Assembly (NCBI GenBank): GCA_004325065.1
Contig: PITI01000248.1
Location: forward strand, 1-15,983
Direction: 5' to 3'
Length of the DNA: 15,983 bases
DNA from: Hamiltosporidium magnivora
Lineage: Eukaryota; Microsporidia; Dubosqiidae
In this document: positions 7,569-15,856 of the stretch, piece by piece
Layout: each line of letters opens with the position of its first letter
Position numbering within the stretch: position 1 is the first letter of the stretch
Made by a program: the position numbers and the translations under genes
The notes under the pieces: generated by a model
Told to the model about the DNA's origin: nothing
What the model saw: only the letters and a program-made list of their open reading frames with translations
Database searches by the model: none

Positions 7569-8288
7569 ATGTTTAAGAATATAAAGTTTATATGGACAAT
7601 ACTTATTTTGCAAATATGGTTGAATATATTGAAAATAAGAGGAGGTAAATACGGGGATATAACCAATCCTTTGAATTCTAATCTATCTACAAAGTTAGTA
7701 GAAGTAAAGATATATGTATCTCCTATAGCAAAGAATGCATATTCTGTACGAGGTAAGTCTTTTGAAGATATGGTTTATTTTGTTATTGGGGAGTTGGAAA
7801 GGTCTGTAAACTCTTATTTAGTTAAATTAGATCATCCGTTTGTTATAAAATGGAAACCTTTATTTCAGACTGAAATACCTCCTGGAATAGATCCGGATAA
7901 ATGTGATGTGGATTTGGTTAGTATTGGATCTATATTGAATATACTGAATATGGATGATTCTATGACATCTTCTATTCTTATACTTAGTTGTAGTGCTTCT
8001 AGTTATAATGATGCTATGATTGTTGCTGGTCTTTTGACACCGTATATTTCCCATATGTTAAGTACACAGTGCTCGGTACGAACTGTATTGTTTTTTGAAG
8101 CAGAAGAGGCTAAGTTTATTTCTGTTATGGCTACTGGATTGGTTAAAGCTGCTGCTGTAGGTGTCTTAAATCCTCTTATGTTTGAAGAAATAATTGATGG
8201 AGATCAAGGTGTCAGATATGAAATCAGAGTATCAAATGATGCGTTAGAACAGCTAAAGAATAATAGGTGCTTCTTTAGTAGAATTTAA
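7569..8288 (+). CDS. Small predicted secreted protein, possibly degenerate metalloprotease-like
   Basis: A 239-residue protein that I do not recognise with certainty. Residues 4-22 form a hydrophobic helix after a lysine, typical of a signal peptide or anchor. The rest has four cysteines (112, 141, 168, 234), enough for two disulphides. The pattern is an N-terminal strand (VEVKIYV), a helix (65-85), a strand (FVIKWKPL), a strand (SSILILSCS), then CSVRTVLFFE and a helix FISVMATGLVKAAAVGVLNP. This order resembles ADAM/reprolysin-type metzincins, but the helix that would carry HExxH has none. The same order occurs in the gene at 10398-11483. It is the only plus-strand gene in the window and is divergent from the RanBP1-type gene. 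The gene is very likely real; the fold is an inference and weak. Confidence 0.8.
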   Translation: MFKNIKFIWTILILQIWLNILKIRGGKYGDITNPLNSNLSTKLVEVKIYVSPIAKNAYSVRGKSFEDMVYFVIGELERSVNSYLVKLDHPFVIKWKPLFQTEIPPGIDPDKCDVDLVSIGSILNILNMDDSMTSSILILSCSASSYNDAMIVAGLLTPYISHMLSTQCSVRTVLFFEAEEAKFISVMATGLVKAAAVGVLNPLMFEEIIDGDQGVRYEIRVSNDALEQLKNNRCFFSRI

Positions 8289-8578
8289 ATGTTTCAATTT
8301 TTACTTATATTTATGTTGAGATAGTTTGAGATAGGAAACAAGTTGGAAAATGGTAAAAAAATTAATTTAATTTGATGTATTGTGTTTTGGATTGGGGTGG
8401 TAAATAACGTATCTAGACGTTATAGAGGGTGTTGCTTAATACCTTAGTAGTTAGATAAACTACAAATAAATAAAGTTTATTACATCTGCTGGCTTAATTA
8501 ATTTATATAAATTATTATATTTCAAATAATTTACTTATTAATTAAAAAATATAATTCTTAGAATTAATTTGGAGGTAA
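8289..8578. other. 3' flank of the small secreted-protein gene
   Basis: G-rich copies of the intergenic core, GGGGTGGTAAATAA near 8394 and AGGGTGTTGCTTAAT near 8427, lie downstream of the stop, in the orientation seen 3' of other genes. The remaining sequence is AT-rich with no gene recognised. Confidence 0.5.
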
Positions 8579-8748
8579 ATTGAAAATCTAATAAAAAAAG
8601 TTATTGCTCTTTTATTATTTTTATATTAGCTTTTATTTAATAGTATTACTATGTTATAGATTGAAAATCTAATAAAAAAAGTTATTGCTCTTTTATTATT
8701 TTTATATTAGCTTTTATTTAATAGTATTACTATGTTATAGATTGAAAA
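8579..8748. repeat. Perfect 81-bp tandem duplication
   Basis: Copies at 8579-8659 and 8660-8740 are identical as read, and the first eight bases (ATTGAAAA) occur a third time at 8741-8748. The unit contains AATAAAAAAAGTTATTGCTC and ends GTTATAG. Identity in otherwise drifting DNA points to a recent duplication. No coding function is evident; a 60-codon minus-strand frame ends inside it but looks like chance. Confidence 0.92.
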
Positions 8749-10397
8749 CTTTGCTTTTATAAATGGTATTTGCGAAACTTTAGATATTTTTAATGGTAGT
8801 TTAATACTAAAATTCCCGTACATATGAACAAAATTACATCGGTTTAAGTAAACCTCTTTTGATGCATTGATTTTATTCGAAGAAAACATCTTTGTTTATT
8901 CTAGTAAAATATTTTTATATCCAGAGATTTATCTTTATAAAAAAATCCTGCATTGTTTTTTCGCGATTTACTTTTCTTCAATTGATTGGTAAAAAAATCT
9001 AGGTTTTATATTTACTTTCTAGGTAAAAAAATATTGCTTAAAAAGAATGTTCATACACAAATTTATACCAGCTTAATATAAAGTATTTTAATTGCGAAAA
9101 AAGAATTTATAAAATAATAAATATAATTTCTACAAATATTAGAATGTAATTATCATATTAATGAGTTTTCTGCGTTATGGACTAATAACGAATAATTTAT
9201 ATTTAATTCGAAATTTAAATTTATTATATAGGGTTTATCCTCTTTATAGAATTTTCTTTCGATTCTAAAATATGTATTGCATTTTTACCACGAAATATAT
9301 TTATAGTAAATATTATTTACTTTTGGTTTAGATATGGTTATTGCATGTAGGCTATATTGAGCGTAATACACCAATTATAACTAAAATATTTTCTAACTAC
9401 TAATACATATATTTATATATTATCTTAATGACTCTGTTTTCACTAAAAATATTAATTTTTATTTGTAATTTATTTTGAAACTAAGAAATACCTAGTAATG
9501 AACTGAAGATTATAGGATGACATCTGTAAAGATTTTGATTTAATATATCAAACGATTTCAAGGTTTATATTTATTTGTTGCTCTGATTTTTTATATCCTT
9601 ATATCATAAATTTTAGATATGTTTAGCGCGCGATCTTTGTTATAAATCTATATTATAGTTTAAAAAACTTATATTTTACAATATAATTGAAAAAAGCTTG
9701 AATTATTTGTAAAAAAGTACTACAAATTAATCACAGAGACACAAAAACAAAAATATATTTTTGCTCTTTTATGTATAAAAATTTATTAGTTATTTGTCTG
9801 AACACTGCAGTCACGCTAAAAAAATAGAGTTTAAGCATATTGAAAAATATTTGTATCATTAAACAATATCTACTTGGAATATTATTTAAATCATTTGCAA
9901 TTAAATTTATACCGTATTAATTGACAATTTAAATCTTTATGGCGTTTAAAAATATATGATTTTCTGACCAGTGATTTATGTCTTATTTATAAGTGTAGTG
10001 TTGAAATAATTCCTTATGTGATTTCCTCAATATTTACAAGTTAGACATGAAAAATATCTTAACATGTAAAATTGGATACAATTGTAAACTAAATTTTTTT
10101 TTACTTTATTTAATGAAAACTACAGGTTAATTTTTCTTTATAAATTTCACACTCATAAATATAACCTAAATACTTGACTTATAAATTACATTATACTGAA
10201 AAACCCGATCTACTACATATAATATTACTCTAAATAATAATATAATCACCAAAATTTCCTTTATTCCTACAAATACAAGTTTTTTCATTTAATACATACG
10301 AAGAAAATAAAATCGCTCTACATTATTCATGCGACCCCAATTTTTTTTTTTAAAAGAACAAAAATACAAATTTCGATTAAAATTTTAAATAATGAAT
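8749..10397. other. Long repeat-poor gap between convergent genes
   Basis: About 1.6 kb without a supported gene, tRNA or core-repeat array. It is AT-rich with dense stops in all frames. Its words are more mixed than in other gaps (for example TTAGCGCGCGATC near 9624), so it may be a decayed gene or element. I cannot identify a parent. ACCCC at 10333-10338 is the only C-run close to the right-hand gene. Confidence 0.5.
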
Positions 10398-11483
10398 TTA
10401 AAGCCCTTTATTTATTTTTCTAAAAATACCATAATTAACACCCGTTAGATCACTGTTAGTAGGTAAAGCATTGTTTGTAAGATTTTTTTTGTTATCTACT
10501 TCTGAGGTATACCGACTAATCCGTTGTGAGAAAGGTGATGCGAACGGTGATTGATTTCTATTCCCCTCTCTCTCATGTTCTGCCTTCTTCTTTAATAAAA
10601 CCGTAGATAAATCTTTTACAGCCGATAAAATCTGCTCCAACATTATTTCCTTATCGGTTTTACTTTCAATTTTACTATTTTTTCCTTTTTTATCTTCCAA
10701 AAGCATGGATTTATTTTCATTTTTATCAGGATTTGGAATATTTTCTTCAGAATTTCTTTTTTTACGTTTCTCACCCACGTCTTTATCAGTTGAATTACTT
10801 TTCTCATTTTTTTTCACATGTTCATCTTCGTTTTCATCCTTGCTATCACTCTCACTTAATTCCTCTCCTCGGATATTCCTTTCAAACTCCTCAAAAACAT
10901 CTTTTTCACATTTAATACTGTCATAGCATCTCTTAATCTTTTGTATCCATTCTTTGTTTTGTATCTTTTCCTTAAAAAACTTTCCATTGCTTTCATTTTC
11001 CAATAAATTTGGTGCATTCACATTAAAAATACCACTCAAATATCCCAATACACCATTTACAAGACTACTAAACATATCAGTATCGCTATTACTTTTGGAA
11101 TTCAAATTGATAAAATACCTTCCTCTACACAAACTAACCTCATTAGATATATCTTCATCCATTTCTGTAGACACAGCCATCACAACACTTTTATCACAAC
11201 ATATTCTATCCAATTCAGTTTTTCGATCACTTATATTATTACTGCCTCCGTACATACTCAAATCACTATATTTACTTAATTTGGAATATGTGCTATAACT
11301 TAGAACACCAACTAATTTTATTCGTATTCCTTCAGATAAAAGTATTTTGTTATATTTATTTATCAGTATTTGTAAAAGTATTCTATATAACGAATCTGCT
11401 GTCTTTTCTACTTGCTTTTCGTATAAAATAAGAAGACTTATTGATTGTAAAGAGACAATACTTAATAAAAGAAATATTTTCAT
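10398..11483 (-). CDS. Predicted secreted protein with charged C-terminal tail
   Basis: A 361-residue protein that I do not recognise with certainty. Residues 1-20 are a good signal peptide (MKIFLLLSIVSLQSISLLIL). Residues 27-195 look folded: a helix (DSLYRILLQILINKYNKIL), a strand (IRIKLVGVLSYS), CC at 95-96, a strand (KSVVMAVS), CRGRYFINLN (119-128) and a helix SSLVNGVLGYLSGIFNV (139-155). This is the layout seen in the protein at 7569-8288 and resembles a reprolysin-type domain without HExxH. Residues 200-310 are Glu/Lys/Asp/Ser-rich and probably disordered; the last 50 are polar. The final codons contain AATAAAGGG shortly before TAA, the same 3' motif as in the RanBP1-type gene. It is probably exported; the function is unknown. 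Confidence 0.78.
   Translation of the reverse strand: MKIFLLLSIVSLQSISLLILYEKQVEKTADSLYRILLQILINKYNKILLSEGIRIKLVGVLSYSTYSKLSKYSDLSMYGGSNNISDRKTELDRICCDKSVVMAVSTEMDEDISNEVSLCRGRYFINLNSKSNSDTDMFSSLVNGVLGYLSGIFNVNAPNLLENESNGKFFKEKIQNKEWIQKIKRCYDSIKCEKDVFEEFERNIRGEELSESDSKDENEDEHVKKNEKSNSTDKDVGEKRKKRNSEENIPNPDKNENKSMLLEDKKGKNSKIESKTDKEIMLEQILSAVKDLSTVLLKKKAEHEREGNRNQSPFASPFSQRISRYTSEVDNKKNLTNNALPTNSDLTGVNYGIFRKINKGL
10407..10412 (-). terminator. AATAAA signal inside the last codons
   Basis: The minus strand reads ATAAATAAAGGGCTTTAA; the AATAAA hexamer lies 7-12 nt before the stop. It shares AATAAAGGG with the end of the RanBP1-type gene, so it may be a shared 3'-end signal or a copy of the intergenic motif. 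Evidence is sequence similarity only. Confidence 0.35.
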
Positions 11484-11502
11484 TGTTTGTTTATTCTTTT
11501 GT

Positions 11503-11508
11503 GTATAT
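11503..11508 (-). promoter_or_regulatory. TATA-like element of the charged-tail secreted-protein gene
   Basis: GATATACAC on the minus strand lies about 20-25 nt before the ATG at 11483, the same distance as the TATAAAAA before the 7569 gene. It is weak and short. Confidence 0.3.
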
Positions 11509-11614
11509 CAAGTGAATGTGAAACGTTGTATTGGAAATTTCAAAATATTTTCAAATTTTGTAAATAAAGTGGTTTTGTAAAGAAATTTTGTAATTAAATT
11601 GATAAGTATTATTA

Positions 11615-11706
11615 TGGAAATTATAATTAATATTTTATGGAAATTAGAAATAAATTCTTCTGGAAATTAGAAATAAATTTTTCTGGAAATTAGAAGTATA
11701 TTTGTG
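11615..11706. repeat. 23-bp tandem repeat, TGGAAATTAGAAATAAATT
   Basis: TGGAAATTA starts at 11615, 11638, 11661 and 11684, exactly 23 bp apart. The first and last units are diverged. It lies in the 5' gap of the gene at 10398-11483. Beyond it, 11707-12045 is AT-rich with no recognised feature. Confidence 0.85.
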
Positions 11707-12061
11707 AGTAAATTGATAAGTAAATTATAAAAAAAAATAGTTTTTATTGAAAAGATTAAGAAAGAATAACTAAGTAAGAACCAATATATAAATTATTAAG
11801 TTTGAGAATACAAATTTTAAGTATGAGAAGTATAAATAAGTGATATTAGAATATACGATTGCCAGTAAGAAGACTTAATAGAACCTGAATAAATGTAAAA
11901 TATTTAATTATTTAATTATTTTAATTGATTGATTACTGTGATTCTCTGTTTCATAAAATATTGTCACTTCTTAATTTTATAGTAAAAAATACAAAAATTT
12001 TAAATTTGTATATTGTTTATTACATGTATATGAAGTAAATCCCTTTAACAGATATTCTTAT

Positions 12062-12612
12062 ATTAACACCCTGTTATCTATATTATATATCCTATATATT
12101 TAACACCCTGTTATCTATCTTATAAATTCTTATATTAAACAACTATTATATTGATTATAAATAATCCTTTATATTAACACCCTGTTATCTTGCTTACAAA
12201 TTCTTATACTAACACCCTGTTATATTACTTATAAAAATGTCCTTATAGTAACACCTGTTATCTGTCTTATAAATATATCCTATTATTAACACAATGTTAT
12301 CGATCTTATGTATCCTCTATATTTAACACCCTGTTATCTATCTTATATATCCTTTAGATTTAACACCCTGTTATATTATTTATAAATAATCCTATATATT
12401 TAACACCCTGTTATATTATTTATAAATAATCCTATATATTTAACACCCTGTTATATTACTTATAAATAATCCTATATATTTAACACCCTGTTATATTAAA
12501 TATATATAAATCCTCATGTTAACACCCTGTTATATTACCAATATATCCTATATATTTAACACCCCGTTATATGTCTTATAATTAAATCCTTTATATTTAA
12601 CAAACCTCTCAT
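12062..12612. repeat. ~38-bp tandem array, core TTAACACCCTGTTAT
   Basis: Cores begin near 12063, 12100, 12136 (degenerate), 12174, 12210, 12249, 12287, 12323, 12360, 12401, 12441, 12480, 12519, 12557 and 12597 (degenerate): fifteen units spaced 35-41 bp. The consensus continues as ATTACTTATAAATAATCCTATA. The core is an inverted repeat, TAACA-CCC-TGTTA. Units at about 12360-12500 are almost identical, so expansion there is recent. The array lies 3' of the lipin gene and reads TAACAGGGTGTTA on its sense strand. Confidence 0.92.
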
Positions 12613-12650
12613 TAATGCACCCTATCTCTCTATAAATAACACATCTTAAT

Positions 12651-14564
12651 CTACCAATGTATTTTCCAATATTCTGTATCTCTATATCCTCTATTAATAT
12701 CCTTTTTAACGACAGGAAAAATAGAATCTACAAATTCATTTAAATTGAGGTAACTTGAAGAAAGATTCTTCTTAAATTCTAAACCTATTTCACCCGTATG
12801 ATCGACAGTAAATATTTTACTCAGCGGTACATTAAGTGCTTTATAAGAAATAACATCTGTAATTCTATTACCGAATCCAGAAAAAAACGGATTTGTATTT
12901 TCAAACAAATTTTGTACATTTTTTAAACAAGCAATTTTAAAATCTTCTGGTCTTCTTAGTATTACCTCTCTATAAATAGCTCTAAACAGACCATCAGGAG
13001 AAAGAAGTATTGGACCGTCTGGAAGTCTCCATTCGTTTTGTTTTACCCCTTGAATATACCTTCTTGTGACTCTAGATTGTCCAATAGATCTACTGGACAG
13101 ATAAAGTATTTTATATCCATTTTTTTCGATACGTGAAAATAATTGTGCTACACCTACATGTGTCCAGTCTTTTCCTACAAAAGAGTAAATATGTCCCCAC
13201 ACATCACTCTTAGTAATTGTACCGTCTACATCACTGATAACTATTTTTGTAGAATTATTCCAAAGGTAACAATTTGCTGATACAGAAATATCAATACCGC
13301 TGACTTTGAATAAAATAGTGTTTTTTCCATTTCTAAGTCCCAATTTCTTTAAATTATCAGAATTCAACGTAAAAGAATGAATTTGTGGTTTTTCTTTGTT
13401 TCCAAAAAAAGACCAACTTTTTTTTTGAAGAGAAAAAATCAAAAAATCTTTAAATTTACTTTTTTTCTGATGAATTGTGTTTGAAGAAAAACGTGAATTT
13501 CTTTTCATTTCTGTTGAAGTAAGAATTCCACGTAGAAAAAAAAATATTTCGTTAAAAAATTTGAAAGTAAAATAAAAAACACTTTTGCATTCTAAACATC
13601 CTTTAAGTTCTACAATCATTCCTTTGGTATCGTGCATGTCTCCTGTAATACAACTTTCAAAAGCTTCTTTTAGTCCTCTTCTGGTTCTTTGGTAGTAACA
13701 CAGGGAGTATCTTAGTGTTCCACAAATAGAATCTGTGTTATTATAATTACATCTTGTGAATTTGTCTCCGGAAGGAAAAATGGAATTACAAAGTAAATCG
13801 AAGAGGTGGTGGTATTCCTTAATGAGATGATCTTTATATTCCTGAGATTCTACAAATCTTCCAAAATATTTGTAAGAAAAATGAATGTTTAAAAATGGAC
13901 TGAATTTGTGTGCTTTGTTTTTCATGTTGTAGAGTCTGAGTGAATAATTTTTTGTTCTTACTTTTTCTCGTGTCTTATATTTTACTTCTGAATTGTTTAT
14001 GCCATAAAATTTATTTAAATTTTTTTGTGTGGTTTTTATGCGAGTATTTAGGGTTAGGGAAGGGTTAGAGGAAAAGGACTCAGTGGTTGTGGAAATACTA
14101 CTTGGTACAATATTTATATTTGTAGATGTGGAAGTAGAGGCAGAAGCAAGTGAGAGGTTTGAAAGTAAAATGTCTAGGTTTTTAGATGTGTTGGCATTAA
14201 TGGTGGATGGAAGTACACAAGTGTCACTGAAACATCGATCTTCTTCAAAATCTTCTTCTGTAATAGTATTTATGCAATTATCTATATTTTTATGCGCATA
14301 AACATCAGTTGAATGTATTTCTTCAAAATAAAGTTCTCCTTTATTATTAACTAACATAGTAACATCTGTCATTCTATTATTAACAATAAGATGTACTGTT
14401 CGTATCCTTTGACTTCTAAACATAGATGGTTTGGCTAAACGTATATGAAATGGTGTGCATTTATATACATTATTATGTTTTATTACAATTATATCTGATG
14501 ATCCAGTTATCATGGGTTCTTTAAATGGTGAAGTAAACGTAAATATTTTTTTAAAAAATGACAT
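12651..14564 (-). CDS. PAH1: Lipin / Pah1 phosphatidate phosphatase
   Basis: A 637-residue Mg2+-dependent phosphatidate phosphatase of the lipin family, which dephosphorylates phosphatidate to diacylglycerol at the ER/nuclear envelope. Residues 1-18 form a basic amphipathic segment (MSFFKKIFTF), then the N-lip domain at about 20-82 (SSDIIVIKH, CTPFHIRL, GELYF). Residues 130-175 are Ser/Thr-rich. The catalytic HAD-like C-lip is clear: IVISDVDGTITKSD (441-454, nucleophile Asp445 and Asp447), GKDWTHVGVAQLF, YLSSRSIGQ (488-496), GPILLSPD (517-524), REVILRRPEDFKIACL (532-547) and FGNRITD (564-570). All expected catalytic motifs are present, so it should be active. It is shorter than yeast Pah1, and the tail ends WKIHW instead of the acidic tail of Pah1. 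The segment at 215-385, with many Cys and Phe, is divergent from other lipins. Confidence 0.95.
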   Translation of the reverse strand: MSFFKKIFTFTSPFKEPMITGSSDIIVIKHNNVYKCTPFHIRLAKPSMFRSQRIRTVHLIVNNRMTDVTMLVNNKGELYFEEIHSTDVYAHKNIDNCINTITEEDFEEDRCFSDTCVLPSTINANTSKNLDILLSNLSLASASTSTSTNINIVPSSISTTTESFSSNPSLTLNTRIKTTQKNLNKFYGINNSEVKYKTREKVRTKNYSLRLYNMKNKAHKFSPFLNIHFSYKYFGRFVESQEYKDHLIKEYHHLFDLLCNSIFPSGDKFTRCNYNNTDSICGTLRYSLCYYQRTRRGLKEAFESCITGDMHDTKGMIVELKGCLECKSVFYFTFKFFNEIFFFLRGILTSTEMKRNSRFSSNTIHQKKSKFKDFLIFSLQKKSWSFFGNKEKPQIHSFTLNSDNLKKLGLRNGKNTILFKVSGIDISVSANCYLWNNSTKIVISDVDGTITKSDVWGHIYSFVGKDWTHVGVAQLFSRIEKNGYKILYLSSRSIGQSRVTRRYIQGVKQNEWRLPDGPILLSPDGLFRAIYREVILRRPEDFKIACLKNVQNLFENTNPFFSGFGNRITDVISYKALNVPLSKIFTVDHTGEIGLEFKKNLSSSYLNLNEFVDSIFPVVKKDINRGYRDTEYWKIHW

Positions 14565-14770
14565 TTTTATTTATTTTTTTCTGATTTTTTTTCAAGTAAA
14601 ATTTAAAACTTGTTTTGTATTTTTGTTTACAAAATAAATCAATCATTTTTTAAATATAAAGTTATTTATTCTGTTTAATTTGTTATTTATTTTACATTGA
14701 TTTAAAATATTTATTACAAATTAATATATTTATTTTTAGATATTTTTAGGTATTTCATTACAATTTCTAT
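14565..14770. other. 5' flank of the lipin gene
   Basis: The sequence just before the ATG is A/T-only with an AAATTTAAA-like element at 14599-14607, about 35 nt upstream. No CCC motif and no core-repeat array is seen here, unlike most other gene flanks. Confidence 0.35.
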
Positions 14771-15040
14771 ATTATTTCTTACTATTTTATATTATTTCTT
14801 AGATTTTCTTACTATTTTTAGACTAATTCTTAAATTATTTCTTACTATTTTTTTAGATTTTCTTACTATTTTTTTACTAATTCTTAAATTATTTCTTACT
14901 ATTTCTATATTATTTCTTACTATTCTATACTATTTCTTAGATTTTCTTACTATTCTATATTATTTCTTAGATTTTCTTACTATTTTTAGACTAATTCTTA
15001 AATTATTTCTTACTATTTTTTTAGATTTTCTTACAATTTT
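14771..15040. repeat. TTTCTTACTATT repeat field with 79-bp direct repeat
   Basis: The words TTTCTTACTATT, CTTAGATTTTCTTAC and ACTAATTCTTAAATTA alternate. A stretch of about 79 bp at 14788-14866 recurs, identical as read, at 14956-15034, an offset of 168 bp. It is non-coding, far upstream of the lipin start. Confidence 0.85.
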
Positions 15041-15319
15041 TTTGATTTGTGTTTTGATTTATTTTAAGAATTTTTCATAATTTTACAATGCTTAATGATC
15101 TTTATCATAAAAACAATAGTCTTATTATTCTTATACTAATCTCTTTTTTATATATTAAAGCTTATTTACTTTAAAAGGTATTTAATTTGTTATAAATTAT
15201 TTTTCTTAATTTGTATGTTTTAAACGATAAATTTTCTTAATTTGTATTTTTAATATAAAAATATTTTGATTTATAGATATATTTATACAAATTGTATATA
15301 AATTTGTCAATATTTAAGG

Positions 15320-15445
15320 TAAATTTGTTAATTTATTTGTTAATTTATTTCAGTTTTCTATAAATTTCAAGTAAATTTGATATAAAATATTTGTTAATTA
15401 ATTTCAGATTTATATAAATTTGAAGTAAGATTATCTAAAAAATGG
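15320..15445. repeat. 54-bp direct repeat, TTGTTAATTTATTTCAG
   Basis: TTGTTAATTTATTTCAG begins at 15337 and TTGTTAATTAATTTCAG at 15391, each followed by a similar TATAAATTT(C/G)AAGTAA block. A partial copy precedes them near 15325. The rest of 15041-15856 is AT-rich with no supported gene; AAAGT(A/AT)CACAT words recur near 15680 and 15772. Confidence 0.7.
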
Positions 15446-15856
15446 TTTGTTTTGTTATATTAAACTGTTATTTCTTAATTCTAACGTTGGAAATAAATAT
15501 TTACAGGTTTTTGATTTAAATTATTTTAATTGGAAAGAATAAATTTTATTTAAATTTGTTGATTCTTGCACTTCTGATTTTGCTTTAAAGTTTGTATTTA
15601 TAATTCGAATAGTATTTAAGATAAAGAGTTGCAAAAATTGCATTTTTGATTTCTTATTTTTAATTAAACGCTTGCTTTAGAAAGTAACACATATTTTATT
15701 AGATTTTAATTTTCTAGAAATTCTGATATTTTGTGCATTTTTAAATCCATTATTAATTTTTATTTATTAAAAAGTATCACATCTTTTTAAAATAGTGGCA
15801 AGTGTTATATTTGTTTTCATGACATTGACGCAGTTCTAGAGTTAAATAAATGACTG

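Noticed and set aside
8707..8889. 60-codon minus-strand frame ending in the 81-bp duplication
   Set aside because: Frames of this length are expected by chance in a window of this size, and it has no promoter-like motif or recognisable domain.
14029..14301. 90-codon plus-strand frame opposite the lipin gene
   Set aside because: It is antisense to the Ser/Thr-rich region of a firmly identified gene.
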